DNA from: an uncultured Methylophaga sp.
GTDB taxonomy: Bacteria > Pseudomonadota > Gammaproteobacteria > Nitrosococcales > Methylophagaceae
Length of the DNA stretch: 64,000 bases
Direction: 5' to 3'
Assembly: GCF_947259025.1 (NCBI RefSeq)
Contig: NZ_CAMYKO010000006.1
Span: forward strand, 124,001-188,000
Part shown: in pieces, positions 19,611 to 28,713 of the stretch
How the letters are laid out: the number at the start of each line of letters is the position of its first letter
Position numbering within the stretch: the first letter of the stretch is position 1
The notes under the pieces: generated by a model
The model's input: only the letters and a program-made list of their open reading frames with translations
Database searches by the model: none
Told to the model about the DNA's origin: nothing
Program-made: the position numbers and the translations under genes

Positions 19611-19763
19611 TGTCATCCTGAGCGCCAATCGTCCGTCATCCTGAGCAAAGCCGAAGGATCTTACCCAACTCTGCAAAAGATGCCTCCGCTTCGGTCGGCA
19701 TGACATAGTTGGTCACTCAATTTTAGGTGTGGACTGTCATCCTGAGCCTGCCGAAGGATCTCT
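19611..19763. repeat. Dispersed inverted-repeat units after ugd (reverse orientation)
   Basis: A fragment (GTCATCCTGAGCGCCAATC near 19612), a full unit at 19634-19705 (GTCATCCTGAGCAAAGCCGA to TCGGTCGGCATGACA), and a single arm at 19736-19763. Same family as at 15887, but inverted with respect to it. Confidence 0.85.
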
Positions 19764-20055
19764 ACCCAAGCTAAAATCGAAGAAACACTCGAATAGTTCA
19801 CAAAAACCCAAAATATGGGCTTGGTCACCAAAACTCAAATTGCTAACTTAATATACGGCATGGATGCCAAAGTAACAATACAGTAGTCACTTCCAGGGAA
19901 GGTGGGGCGAATGTATTGTTAGGCATTCATGCCACTTTCCTGGTTTGCTGTTCACTAAGCAAACCATCCTCCTCATAACCCATTTCCACATCGCATTTAC
20001 TTTTCAACTGACTTTGCTTAAAGTGTTCAGTCATTGAACGCAAGTTGCTTATGTC
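19764..20055. promoter_or_regulatory. Leader region of the large polysaccharide operon
   Basis: About 290 bp before the MarR-type regulator with no gene visible. It contains a long inverted repeat (19857-19933, listed separately). No JUMPstart or ops element (GGTAGC core) was found. A promoter could not be assigned with confidence. Confidence 0.4.
19857..19933. repeat. Long inverted repeat upstream of the polysaccharide operon
   Basis: Left arm GGCATGGATGCC + TAACAATACA (19857-19882) pairs with right arm TGTATTGTTA + GGCATTCATGCC (19912-19933), with a 4-nt bulge and one mismatch. The 29-nt centre can form a smaller hairpin (CACTTCC / GGAAGGTG). It could be a structured leader RNA, a regulator site or a small mobile-element remnant. 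Confidence 0.6.
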
Positions 20056-20418
20056 ATGCTGACTGACGAATACCGCTACAAGATTTTTAAACTGGTTGAA
20101 GACAACCCTGAAATCAGTCAGAGAGAGCTGGCACGTCAGTTAGGTATCAGTCTGGGGAAGACCAACTATTGTCTCAAGGCCCTAATTGAAAAAGGACTAT
20201 TGAAAGCAGGTAACTTCCGTAATAGCAAAAACAAACTGGCCTATGTCTACAAGATGACCCCCAAAGGTATTGAAGAAAAAGCCAATGTTACGGTGCGTTT
20301 TCTTAAACAGAAAGTCTCAGAATACGAATCACTCAAAACAGAAATCGAGTTTTTACGACAAGAAGCTCAGGAATCAACTAAAAAAAGCCAAGAAAATGAA
20401 AGACGAACTGCTGAATAA
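20056..20418 (+). CDS. EPS-associated MarR-family transcriptional regulator
   Basis: 120 residues. Winged helix-turn-helix in the first 70 residues ([31 protein letters not shown]), then [27 protein letters not shown] and a coiled-coil tail. This agrees with the small MarR_EPS family found at the head of exopolysaccharide or O-antigen operons. It overlaps the start of wbpA by 23 bp. A role as operon regulator is inferred from position and family. Confidence 0.9.
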   Translation: MLTDEYRYKIFKLVEDNPEISQRELARQLGISLGKTNYCLKALIEKGLLKAGNFRNSKNKLAYVYKMTPKGIEEKANVTVRFLKQKVSEYESLKTEIEFLRQEAQESTKKSQENERRTAE

Positions 20419-21700
20419 ACTGAACAACAAGGATGCTGTAATAGGGATTGTCGGTCTGGGCTATGTCGGACTACCCCTGATGTTGAGATATATTGAAGTG
20501 GGATATCAGGTTCTGGGCTTTGATATTGATCCTGAAAAAGTAGACGCATTGAATGCTGGCCAGTCTTACATAGAACACATTGCTTCAGACACCATTAGCT
20601 ATGCCACGCAAAATGGATTTTCAGCCACCACTGACTTCTCTCAGGCGGCAAAAGTGGATGCACTGATTATTTGTGTGCCGACACCTTTGAATAAATACCG
20701 TGAACCCGATCTGAGTTTTGTAACAGATACAACGGATTCACTCGTGCCCTATCTGCGCAAAGGGCAGGTTTTCTCATTGGAGAGCACCACTTACCCGGGC
20801 ACCACTGATGAAGAGCTGGCTCCGAGGCTGGAAAAGAACGGGCTTAAAGTGGGCGAGGATCTCTTTCTGGTTTACTCACCAGAAAGAGAAGATCCGGGTA
20901 ACCCGGACTTTGTCACCCGAACCATCCCCAAGGTCTGTGGCGGTATGACACCAGCCTGTCAGGAAATAGGACTGGCACTCTACGGCCAGGTGATTGATCA
21001 GGTGGTACCCGTCAGCTCAACCCGTGCCGCGGAAATGACCAAGCTGCTGGAAAATATTCACCGTGCTGTGAATATTGGCCTGGTGAATGAAATGAAAGTG
21101 GTGGCAGACAAAATGGGCGTTGATATCCATGAAGTCATTCGTGCTGCGGCCACCAAACCATTCGGCTTTGTGCCTTATTATCCAGGGCCGGGCCTGGGGG
21201 GGCACTGTATTCCCATTGATCCTTTCTACCTCACCTGGAAGGCCAGAGAATATGGTCTTCATACACGATTTATCGAACTTGCCGGTGAAGTCAATTCATC
21301 CATGCCTGACTTTGTTATCGGCAAAGTCGCTCATGCACTGAATCAGGCCAAAAAATCAATTAACGGCAGCCGAGTTCTGGTGCTTGGCATTGCCTACAAA
21401 AAGAACGTTGATGATATGCGTGAGTCGCCATCGGTCGAGTTGATGGAAAAGCTGCAGGAATTAGGGGCCGAAGTGCAATACAGTGACCCGCATATTCCTC
21501 ACTTCCCCAAAATGCGTGAACATCACTTTGATCTGGGTAGTGTTGAGCCATCGGCGCAAAATCTGGCTGCCTTTGATTGTGTGATTCTGGCGACCGATCA
21601 TGACCGTTTTGATTATGATGCTATTAGAGCCCATGCCCGTCTAATCATCGACTCCAGAGGCAAATATCTTGACCCTGACGCAAAGATCACCAAAGCCTAG
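20396..21700 (+). CDS. wbpA: UDP-N-acetyl-D-glucosamine 6-dehydrogenase
   Basis: 434 residues from ATG 20396 ([17 protein letters not shown]); a longer frame from 20270 lies inside the regulator gene. Rossmann motif [16 protein letters not shown], the catalytic Cys in [16 protein letters not shown] and [14 protein letters not shown] identify the UDP-GlcNAc dehydrogenase branch (WbpA/WecC-like). Followed by wbpB, wbpD and wbpE homologues, it starts the route to UDP-2,3-diacetamido-2,3-dideoxy-glucuronate. Confidence 0.93.
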   Translation: MKDELLNKLNNKDAVIGIVGLGYVGLPLMLRYIEVGYQVLGFDIDPEKVDALNAGQSYIEHIASDTISYATQNGFSATTDFSQAAKVDALIICVPTPLNKYREPDLSFVTDTTDSLVPYLRKGQVFSLESTTYPGTTDEELAPRLEKNGLKVGEDLFLVYSPEREDPGNPDFVTRTIPKVCGGMTPACQEIGLALYGQVIDQVVPVSSTRAAEMTKLLENIHRAVNIGLVNEMKVVADKMGVDIHEVIRAAATKPFGFVPYYPGPGLGGHCIPIDPFYLTWKAREYGLHTRFIELAGEVNSSMPDFVIGKVAHALNQAKKSINGSRVLVLGIAYKKNVDDMRESPSVELMEKLQELGAEVQYSDPHIPHFPKMREHHFDLGSVEPSAQNLAAFDCVILATDHDRFDYDAIRAHARLIIDSRGKYLDPDAKITKA

Positions 21701-21709
21701 GTTATAAAA

Positions 21710-22660
21710 ATGAAGAGATTTGCTCTAATTGGTGCCGCTGGCTATATCGCTCCCCGACATTTGAAAGCGATCAAAGAAACAGGTAATACCTTATCTGTGG
21801 CAATGGATGTGAACGACTCTGTCGGCATCATGGACAGTCACTTCCCTGAAGCTGAATTCTTCACTGAGTTTGAAGAATTCGAGGCCTATGTTGAGGATCA
21901 GAAACTTCAGGGCAATAAACTTGATTACATCGCCATTTGTTCGCCCAACTATTTGCACGCACCGCATATGAAATATGCACTGAAAAATGGCATTGATGTT
22001 ATCTGCGAGAAGCCCCTGGTGCTCAACGCATCTGATATGGATGTGCTGGAACAGTATCAACGACAATACGGCGCTAAGGTTAACTCCATCCTGCAACTCA
22101 GGCTGCATCCAGCGATACTGGCGCTCAAAGAAAAAGTTGAAAAAGCCCCCGCTGATAAAAAGTTTGATGTTGACCTCACTTACATGACATCCAGAGGTAA
22201 GTGGTACTTAAAGTCCTGGAAGGGTGCCAACGAAAAATCCGGCGGTGTGGCGACTAATATCGGTGTTCACTTTTATGACATGCTGCACTTCATTTTTGGC
22301 AAGATCACTAAAAATGAAGTCCATTATCGTGATGAAAAAACCTGCTCAGGCTATCTGGAATATGAAAAAGCCCGGGTTCGCTGGTTCTTATCGATTGATG
22401 CTAAAAACCTACCGGAGAATGCTATTCAAGGTGAGAAACTTACCTACCGTAGTATCACCATAGAGGGAGAAGAACTGGAATTTTCTGGTGGTTTCACCGA
22501 TTTGCATACACAAAGCTACCAACGGATTCTTGACGGCAAAGGTTACGGCATAGAAGAAAACAGAGTTGCCATTGACACGGTTGAATCCATTCGGACGGCA
22601 CCTTTAACGCCAGCAACAGATAATGCCCATCCTTTACTTGAAAAAGTGAGCCAACAATGA
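21710..22660 (+). CDS. wbpB: UDP-GlcNAcA 3-dehydrogenase (Gfo/Idh family)
   Basis: 316 residues. N-terminal [18 protein letters not shown] and [28 protein letters not shown] (with the EKP motif) mark the oxidoreductase family; the [12 protein letters not shown] and [15 protein letters not shown] segments are typical of WbpB. It oxidises C3 of UDP-GlcNAcA, so WbpE can aminate it. Starts 9 bp after wbpA and overlaps wbpD by 4 bp. Confidence 0.92.
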   Translation: MKRFALIGAAGYIAPRHLKAIKETGNTLSVAMDVNDSVGIMDSHFPEAEFFTEFEEFEAYVEDQKLQGNKLDYIAICSPNYLHAPHMKYALKNGIDVICEKPLVLNASDMDVLEQYQRQYGAKVNSILQLRLHPAILALKEKVEKAPADKKFDVDLTYMTSRGKWYLKSWKGANEKSGGVATNIGVHFYDMLHFIFGKITKNEVHYRDEKTCSGYLEYEKARVRWFLSIDAKNLPENAIQGEKLTYRSITIEGEELEFSGGFTDLHTQSYQRILDGKGYGIEENRVAIDTVESIRTAPLTPATDNAHPLLEKVSQQ

Positions 22661-23235
22661 GCTATTACCAACACGAAACAGCTATTGTCGATGAGGGGGC
22701 TCAAATAGGCGATGATTCCCGTGTCTGGCATTGGGTGCATGTTTGCAGCGGTGCCAAAATAGGGCGCGGTGTGTCTCTGGGACAAAATGTCTTCGTTGGT
22801 AACAAGGTGACTATCGGCGATAGTTGTAAAATCCAAAACAATGTTTCCGTCTATGACAATGTCCACCTGGAAGAGGGCGTGTTCTGTGGCCCAAGCATGG
22901 TTTTCACCAATGTGCATAACCCCAGGTCACTGATTGAACGCAAAGACGAATACCGCGATACCCTGGTAAAAAAAGGGGCGACCCTAGGTGCAAATTGCAC
23001 CATCGTCTGCGGCACAACCATCGGCGAATTTGCTTTTGTCGGTGCCGGCGCCGTCATCACCAAAGATGTTAAACCTTATGCGCTGATGGTAGGCGTCCCG
23101 GCCAAACAAATCGGTTGGATGAGTGAGTATGGTGAACAACTGGACCTGCCGCTAAGCGGTGAGGCTGAAACTACCTGTCCACACACGGGAGAGAATTATC
23201 AGCTTAGTGATGGCAATCTCTCAAAATTGACATAG
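22657..23235 (+). CDS. wbpD: UDP-2-acetamido-3-amino-2,3-dideoxy-glucuronate N-acetyltransferase
   Basis: 192 residues of left-handed beta-helix hexapeptide repeats (about residues 10-150), with [17 protein letters not shown] and [29 protein letters not shown] as in WbpD/WlbB. It N-acetylates the 3-amino group to give UDP-GlcNAc3NAcA. No WbpI-type 2-epimerase is visible in the window, so the gluco form may be the one used. Confidence 0.93.
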   Translation: MSYYQHETAIVDEGAQIGDDSRVWHWVHVCSGAKIGRGVSLGQNVFVGNKVTIGDSCKIQNNVSVYDNVHLEEGVFCGPSMVFTNVHNPRSLIERKDEYRDTLVKKGATLGANCTIVCGTTIGEFAFVGAGAVITKDVKPYALMVGVPAKQIGWMSEYGEQLDLPLSGEAETTCPHTGENYQLSDGNLSKLT

Positions 23236-23259
23236 AGAGCGTTTCGCAGAAATGACTTG

Positions 23260-23287
23260 CCACGGAAGGCACGAAAAGACACGGAAG
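23260..23287 (+). repeat. CCACGGAA-type repeat, left flank of the GxxExxY gene
   Basis: CCACGGAAGGCACGAAAAGA followed by CACGGAAG, ending five bases before the ATG of the next gene. The inverse form (TTCCGTGG) occurs on the other side of the gene. Confidence 0.75.
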
Positions 23288-23291
23288 TTAA

Positions 23292-23654
23292 ATGCAGGAA
23301 GAAGACCTTACATACCGGATTCGCGGTGCTGTTTTTGAAGTCTACCGCCAACTCGGCCATGGCTTTCTGGAGAGCGTTTATCAAAAAGCTTTGGTTCACG
23401 AGCTTGAGATGCTGGGCATTGGCACCGATTCAGAAGTGCCACTGAATGTCAGCTATAAAGGCCAGGTGGTGGGTGAGTTTCGAGCAGATATTGTTGTGGA
23501 AAGCAGGGTGTTGATTGAGTTGAAAGCTGTGAAAACATTGCATCCAGCCTATGAAGCGCAAGTGATTAATTATTTAAAAGCAACAGGATTCAAGGTCGGA
23601 TTGCTTGTTAATTTCGCAAGGCCCAAAGCGACGGTCAAGCGTTTGGTTTTTTGA
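23292..23654 (+). CDS. GxxExxY family protein (PD-(D/E)XK nuclease-like)
   Basis: 120 residues. The signature GFLESVY (GxxExxY) follows RGAVFEVYRQLGH, and the C-terminal FRADIVVESRVLIELKAV has the D...E-x-K pattern of a PD-(D/E)XK nuclease fold, matching the small family PF13366/TIGR04256. Its biological role is not established to my knowledge. The gene interrupts wbpD and wbpE and has repeats of one type on both sides, suggesting arrival as a unit. Confidence 0.9.
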   Translation: MQEEDLTYRIRGAVFEVYRQLGHGFLESVYQKALVHELEMLGIGTDSEVPLNVSYKGQVVGEFRADIVVESRVLIELKAVKTLHPAYEAQVINYLKATGFKVGLLVNFARPKATVKRLVF

Positions 23655-23684
23655 GCGGTTTATTTTACTGGCAAATGATACGAG

Positions 23685-23708
23685 CCACGGAAAACACAGA
23701 ACCACACG
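23685..23708 (+). repeat. CCACGGAA-type repeat, right of the GxxExxY gene
   Basis: CCACGGAAAACACAGAACCA followed by CACG; a degenerate copy in the same orientation as the one at 23260. Confidence 0.6.
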
Positions 23709-23815
23709 TAAAAGAATCTGTTGTTATCGTTTTTTGATTTTAGTTAGAGAAGATGCGCGGAGTATGTAAGGGACGATGTTGGAAAAAATAAAACAGCCTT
23801 ATTCAATAAATATGA

Positions 23816-23907
23816 CTTCCGTGCATTACCGTGGATTCCGTGGCATAAAACGGCAAACTACGTTATGAATAATTTTCAGTGTATTTCAGTGTCCTTCCGT
23901 GGCAAAA
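23816..23907 (-). repeat. Two TTCCGTGG-type repeats before wbpE
   Basis: Copies at 23816-23845 (CTTCCGTGCATTACCGTGGA...) and 23877-23907 (CAGTGTATTTCAGTGTCCTT...CCGTGGCAAA), inverted relative to the copy at 23260. The intervening 23709-23815 shows no gene. Confidence 0.7.
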
Positions 23908-23923
23908 AATTGAGTAAATAACC

Positions 23924-25078
23924 ATGCAATTCATCGACCTCGCCGCCCAACAAGCCCGAATAAAAGACAAAATAGACGCCAACATCCAGGCCGTGCTTGC
24001 TCATGGTAAATACATCCTCGGCCCTGAAGTCAACGAGTTGGAAGAAAAACTCGCAGCCTATACAGGTGCAAAATACTGCATCTCAGTAGCTAATGGTACC
24101 GATGCACTGCAAATCGCCCAAATGGCTCTCGGCATTGGCTTTGGTGATGAAGTTATCGTGCCGGGCTTCAGTTACATAGCAACGGCAGAAACACCCGCTG
24201 TACTGGGAGCTAAACCGGTTTATGTTGACATTGATCCGGTCACATTCAACATTGATCCTTCAAAAATTGAAGCAGCTATTACTCCCAAAACCAAAGCCAT
24301 TATTGCCGTATCACTCTACGGCCAATCTGCTGACTTTGATGCCATCAATGCGATAGCAAAAAAACATAACTTGGCAGTTATTGAAGATGGGGCACAAAGC
24401 TTTGGTGCCACATACAAAGGACGTAAATCCTGCAACCTCTCTACGATTGGCTGCACCAGCTTTTTCCCCAGTAAACCCCTGGGTTGCTATGGCGATGGTG
24501 GTGCTGTTTTCACTAATGATGAGGAGTTGGCAAAAGTCATTAGACAAATCGCCCGTCATGGACAGGACAAGCGCTATCACCATATTCGTGTCGGTATCAA
24601 CAGTCGCTTGGATACCATGCAGGCCGCGATTTTGTTACCCAAACTCGAAATTCTTGATGACGAAATCAAACTACGCAATCAAGTAGCGGCAAGATATACA
24701 GAATTGTTGAGTGCCACAGAAGAGCACGAAAACGCTCAGAAAGATATCAATAAAATTTCTTCCGTGGATGTCATTGGTTTCCGTGGCAAATTGACAACAC
24801 CATATATCGAACCACACAACACTAGCGTCTGGGCGCAATACACGATTCGTAGTGAAGACAGAAATGCACTGCAAGCCAAGCTGAAAGCCGCAGGTATTCC
24901 AACAGCAGTCCATTACCCCATACCGCTTAATAAGCAACCGGCAGTTGCAGATATTAATGCAACTCTTCCTATCGGTGACAGAGTCGCTGAAGAAGTGATT
25001 AGTTTGCCAATGCATCCTTACCTGAGATTAGAGGATACTTCCGGTATCACTGCAGTTGTGTCGGGTTTTGAGTGGTGA
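23924..25078 (+). CDS. wbpE: UDP-2-acetamido-3-keto-glucuronate 3-aminotransferase, with a repeat-derived insertion
   Basis: 384 residues, DegT/DnrJ/EryC1/StrS PLP-dependent family. The cofactor-binding Lys lies in TSFFPSKPLGCYGDGGAVF, and RIGAH-like substrate residues follow (RVGINSRLDTMQAAIL, HYPIPLNKQPA). It aminates the 3-keto sugar made by WbpB, using glutamate. About residues 264-290 (HENAQKDINKIS...GFRGKL) look inserted before TTPYIEPHNTSVWAQY; the DNA there (24756-24794) contains the TTCCGTGG repeat found outside the gene. Activity may persist, since the insert sits in a loop before the C-terminal domain. Confidence 0.9.
   Translation: MQFIDLAAQQARIKDKIDANIQAVLAHGKYILGPEVNELEEKLAAYTGAKYCISVANGTDALQIAQMALGIGFGDEVIVPGFSYIATAETPAVLGAKPVYVDIDPVTFNIDPSKIEAAITPKTKAIIAVSLYGQSADFDAINAIAKKHNLAVIEDGAQSFGATYKGRKSCNLSTIGCTSFFPSKPLGCYGDGGAVFTNDEELAKVIRQIARHGQDKRYHHIRVGINSRLDTMQAAILLPKLEILDDEIKLRNQVAARYTELLSATEEHENAQKDINKISSVDVIGFRGKLTTPYIEPHNTSVWAQYTIRSEDRNALQAKLKAAGIPTAVHYPIPLNKQPAVADINATLPIGDRVAEEVISLPMHPYLRLEDTSGITAVVSGFEW
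24756..24794 (-). repeat. TTCCGTGG-type repeat inside the wbpE reading frame
   Basis: TTTCTTCCGTGGATGTCATT followed by GGTTTCCGTGGCAAATTGA. Its end TTCCGTGGCAAA-ATTGA matches the intergenic copy at 23895-23912 (TTCCGTGGCAAA then AAATTGA). It keeps the frame open. Confidence 0.7.
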
Positions 25079-26301
25079 ATCTAAAAAATGTTATACGGAA
25101 TATTTCTTTCCGAGAAATTGGAACCGTTGCATTTGGTGCAACAATTTCTCAAATACTGATCGTTGTTTCAATACCTTTACTAACAAGGTTGTATCCACCC
25201 GAGAACTTCGGCGCATATTCAATCTATACCTCAGTGATCGCAATTATCTCGGTTGTATGTACCCTCAGATATGAATTGGCCATACCAATCCCTAAGAGTG
25301 AATTGAAAGCACACTACTTGATGGTTCTGTCTCTGACTTCCACCATTTTAATTTCTTCACTTACATTTTTTATGGTGTTGGTTCTGCAAGTTTTAGATGT
25401 TCTGCCAACTTTGATGTCAGGGGTTATATGGCTTTTACCTTTATCAGTTTTAATCGTAGGACTTTATCAGGTACTAACATACCAGCTAATAAGGCAAAAA
25501 AAATTCAAGGCTTTGTCAAGATACAGAGTTACACAATCAATATTCATTGTGGTGTTTCAACTAGTTTTATTTAAGTTTTCTCAACTTGGCCTTGTTGCAG
25601 GCCAGACACTTGGTCAAACATGCTCAATGTTAATGCACAGGGATAAAATTATAACCCATAAAAAAAACAGGCTATCAATTAGGCGATTAATATCTGTATC
25701 AAGAGAATTTAGAAAGTTTCCATACTACTCACTGCCAACAAGTCTAGTTAACAGTGCTGGTCAGCATCTGCCGAGTTTGATTATCGCTGCCGTGTTCGGT
25801 GCAAAATCTGCAGGTATATACTTCTTAACTACCAAATTGGTCAGTTTACCAATCAGGGTTTTAGGTAGTGCAGTTTCGAACGTATTTATAGCCAATGCGA
25901 GAGAACAAAAAGAAATAAATAACCTTAGAAAGTTTTCGCTTAATTACTTAGCCATACTAATCTTTATCATATTCCCCGTCGTCGTCATAGCGACATTTTT
26001 TGGTGAGGGCCTTATTACTCTCATGCTGGGAGATGAATGGAGTGGGGCCGGAGAAGTTCTTAAATGGCTAATTATCATAGGAGCGTGTCAGTTCATTACA
26101 TCGCCTATAGGGCAAATCCTCATGATAAGAGACAAACAAGAAACAGGACTTTTCTGGCAAGTCATCTTATCAACCTTGAAGATCTGCGGCCTGATGATTG
26201 GTGCGTATCATGATGACTTTATTCTTGGAATTATTTGTTACTCACTGTTAGGTTCCGCGGGCTACTTAATTTTTCTTATGGTATCTATAAAAAATGCGTA
26301 A
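25072..26301 (+). CDS. wzx: Wzx-like polysaccharide flippase
   Basis: 409 residues from GTG 25072, overlapping the wbpE stop. About ten to twelve hydrophobic segments over the whole length and an N-terminus (FGATISQILIVVSIPLLTRLYPPENFGAYSIYTSVIAIIS) typical of the PST/MOP oligosaccharide flippases. It probably moves the undecaprenyl-linked repeat unit across the inner membrane. It is the first of the AT-rich genes of the locus. No second candidate transporter (ABC type) is present. Confidence 0.82.
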   Translation: MVNLKNVIRNISFREIGTVAFGATISQILIVVSIPLLTRLYPPENFGAYSIYTSVIAIISVVCTLRYELAIPIPKSELKAHYLMVLSLTSTILISSLTFFMVLVLQVLDVLPTLMSGVIWLLPLSVLIVGLYQVLTYQLIRQKKFKALSRYRVTQSIFIVVFQLVLFKFSQLGLVAGQTLGQTCSMLMHRDKIITHKKNRLSIRRLISVSREFRKFPYYSLPTSLVNSAGQHLPSLIIAAVFGAKSAGIYFLTTKLVSLPIRVLGSAVSNVFIANAREQKEINNLRKFSLNYLAILIFIIFPVVVIATFFGEGLITLMLGDEWSGAGEVLKWLIIIGACQFITSPIGQILMIRDKQETGLFWQVILSTLKICGLMIGAYHDDFILGIICYSLLGSAGYLIFLMVSIKNA

Positions 26302-27232
26302 ATACATCAACTGGGCATCTAAAAAATACTCTATTTTTATTAGTCAGCTTCAAGATTACATCTTATTATCAGTACCTAAGCCATCATGGTCGTTCATACC
26401 AAGCTCTGTTTACAAAGATGCAATGACGAGGCTAAATATTAAGAACATTGAACATCAAGAAAAGCTAGTCTCGCTGGTTATTTTAGGTGACCTAAAGTTA
26501 TTTGGACCTAGAAACGAAAAACACTTCACATGTTCAAAAAAAGGTGTGCATAGAACTAAGGTTGTCTTTAGTTCTGTATACGGATATGAAATTGACGATG
26601 CGGCAGCGGCTCTGATTCACAACATAATATATAGGTTCGTTACAGAGTTTACGTCCTACCCTTGGAGAGAGTCTAGGACTCTAAATTTGGTGGCAGGAAA
26701 TACTTTTATTGATATTGGTGCATTTAGAGGCTATGTGAGTGTTAAAGCTTCAAGAAAAGTTGGGTCAAAGGGTAAAGTGATATCCATAGAGCCAGTCCTA
26801 GAAAATATAGAGCTCATTCGGAAAAATATTGAGATTAACGGGTTGAACAATGTTGAACTGTTGAATGGCTATGTAGCTGAGGAGGGTGATTCAAAGTTGT
26901 TTGCATACTCTAACCAAGTCAACGGTGTTATCAAGTCAAATTTGCCAGATGGTGCTAGCGAACTTGTGAGTGAAAGGTTTCATATAAGTCATATACTGGA
27001 CTTGATACCAATAGACACAAAAAGAGTGGTCATATCACTTACAACTAACGGAAACGAAAAATCAATTCTAGAAAATACAATTAGACTTTTACAAGGTTCA
27101 TCATTTTTTTATGAAATACACCTACCATATTTGTTCAACCCCGATCTTAACTATGAAATTGACTCGTTAATAAGTGAAAACGAATTGACTATGGTTAAGA
27201 ATTATCCGTGGTTATCTGTATACAAAAATTAG
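26294..27232 (+). CDS. FkbM-family methyltransferase
   Basis: 312 residues. The SAM-binding core is visible from about residue 130: [23 protein letters not shown], then [25 protein letters not shown], as in FkbM (Methyltransf_21) proteins. The first 120 residues are not assigned. These enzymes often O-methylate sugars in surface-glycan loci; the target here is unknown. Overlaps the flippase gene by 8 bp; strongly AT-rich. Confidence 0.78.
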   Translation: MRKYINWASKKYSIFISQLQDYILLSVPKPSWSFIPSSVYKDAMTRLNIKNIEHQEKLVSLVILGDLKLFGPRNEKHFTCSKKGVHRTKVVFSSVYGYEIDDAAAALIHNIIYRFVTEFTSYPWRESRTLNLVAGNTFIDIGAFRGYVSVKASRKVGSKGKVISIEPVLENIELIRKNIEINGLNNVELLNGYVAEEGDSKLFAYSNQVNGVIKSNLPDGASELVSERFHISHILDLIPIDTKRVVISLTTNGNEKSILENTIRLLQGSSFFYEIHLPYLFNPDLNYEIDSLISENELTMVKNYPWLSVYKN

Positions 27233-27240
27233 GTTATGCG

Positions 27241-27855
27241 ATGCTGCGATCATTTAAAAGATTTCTGAATAAAATATTTCAATATCAGAAGTATAGAGCT
27301 GACAAAGTTTACATAGCAAAAGGCACATATCTTGGTAGTAGGGTAAAAATCGGCAGATTCACAAGAATTAACAACACTTCATACATAGACAACTGCGAAA
27401 TAGGTGCATTTTGCGCTATAGCGGGTAGGCTAATAATAAGAGCAAGTAACCATACAGTTTGTTACCCAAATATCCAAGATTGGGTTCAAAGGTATTTAGT
27501 ATTGAGTGAAACACCAGTAGCTGGTTACTCCAAAGGCCCACTCCGTATTGGTAATTCTGTATGGATAGGAGACTCAGTAATAATATTATCCGGAGTCAAA
27601 ATAGGCGATGGAGCTGTAATAGGTGCTGGGAGTGTAGTCACAAAATCCATTCCTGACTTTGCTATCGCTGTTGGGAATCCAGCGAAAGTTATCAAATATA
27701 GGTTTTCAGAAGATATTATAAAATTACTTTCTCAAGTGGCATGGTGGAATTGGAATCTAGACAAAATTAGAAGAAATAAATTCTTTTTTGAAACTGATTT
27801 CACAGAGCTGAATTATGAACAAGCAAAAAAAGTGATTTCTGAGATTGAGGAATAA
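27241..27855 (+). CDS. Hexapeptide-repeat acyltransferase (CatB/XAT-like)
   Basis: 204 residues from ATG 27241 (AGGTT upstream); the longer frame from 27208 overlaps the previous gene. Hexapeptide repeats run from about residue 25 to 165 ([49 protein letters not shown]), and the loop SNHTVCYPN contains the likely catalytic His. Probably O- or N-acetylates a sugar of the repeat unit. It could also serve the 4-amino-6-deoxy sugar made through the WbpM-like and DegT enzymes, though it lacks the N-terminal domain of PglD. Confidence 0.82.
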   Translation: MLRSFKRFLNKIFQYQKYRADKVYIAKGTYLGSRVKIGRFTRINNTSYIDNCEIGAFCAIAGRLIIRASNHTVCYPNIQDWVQRYLVLSETPVAGYSKGPLRIGNSVWIGDSVIILSGVKIGDGAVIGAGSVVTKSIPDFAIAVGNPAKVIKYRFSEDIIKLLSQVAWWNWNLDKIRRNKFFFETDFTELNYEQAKKVISEIEE

Positions 27856-28713
27856 ATGGGACTTCTTAACTACCTAGATTATATCTACAACCACTCACCA
27901 AGGGACACAGTTCAGTCCATAAAGATGAGGCTGAGGAAAAGTCAAGAAAGCAATAGTGAAATCGTTTTTGTTCTCTCGACTGGACGTGTAGGGTCGATGA
28001 CTTTTGCAAGGTTGTTGAATCTATCACCAGATGTTTTGGTAAAGCATGAACCAAGCCCCAAATTATTTAGACTATCGAAAGCCAACTATCAATGCACATT
28101 TGAAGACTCAGAATTCTCAGAAAGTATTTTCTGGACAGTCAGGGAAGACTTGATAAACCAGGCTTTTAACTCTGGAAAAGGGTATGTCGAGACAAGCCCT
28201 CAGGCTACTTTTTTTGCACCAGTAATCAAAAAAACTATTCCATCAGTGAAGTTTATTCACCTTGTCCGCCACCCTGCCGATATTGTGACGTCCGGCATGC
28301 GTAGGAATTGGTATGGGGGACATCCTTCAGATAATACTAGAATTACGCCAAGAAGCACTGATAAGTACTGGCATGATTGGAGCTCTATGAATCAGTTGGG
28401 GAAAAATGCCTGGCTTTGGAGTGAGACCAACCGCTGGATAATGGACTTTCTCAAAGCTGTGCCTGATAACCAGCAAATAACAATTCGAGCTGAAGACTTA
28501 TACAATCAAAAGTCTGATGTTATAGCTGATGTTTTTGATTTTGTCAGTGCTGGAGCCCCATCTCAGAAAAGGGTTAATAAAGTATTATCAAAAAAACATA
28601 ATAAACAAACCAGAGGCGACTTCCCTCCATTTAAAAATTGGACGCCAGAAATGAAAGAACAGTTGAGAATTATATCTGGCGAGCAGGCAAAAGCTCTGGG
28701 TTATGAGATCTAA
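27856..28713 (+). CDS. PAPS-dependent sulfotransferase (first of two)
   Basis: 285 residues. Near the N-terminus VLSTGRVGSMTFARLL is the 5'-phosphosulfate-binding loop, and FIHLVRHPADIVTSGMRR is the 3'-phosphate-binding motif (RHP...S) of sulfotransferases. The acceptor is likely a sugar, given that all neighbours are glycan genes. Abuts the acyltransferase stop and overlaps the deacetylase start by one base. Confidence 0.82.
   Translation: MGLLNYLDYIYNHSPRDTVQSIKMRLRKSQESNSEIVFVLSTGRVGSMTFARLLNLSPDVLVKHEPSPKLFRLSKANYQCTFEDSEFSESIFWTVREDLINQAFNSGKGYVETSPQATFFAPVIKKTIPSVKFIHLVRHPADIVTSGMRRNWYGGHPSDNTRITPRSTDKYWHDWSSMNQLGKNAWLWSETNRWIMDFLKAVPDNQQITIRAEDLYNQKSDVIADVFDFVSAGAPSQKRVNKVLSKKHNKQTRGDFPPFKNWTPEMKEQLRIISGEQAKALGYEI

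Noticed and set aside
19857-19933. Integron attC site (right end GTTAGGC, hairpin form)
   Set aside because: The left core does not match the complementary site, the symmetry extends beyond where attC should end, and no integrase or cassette is near.
19764-20055. JUMPstart/ops element for RfaH
   Set aside because: The GGTAGC core was not found in the leader.
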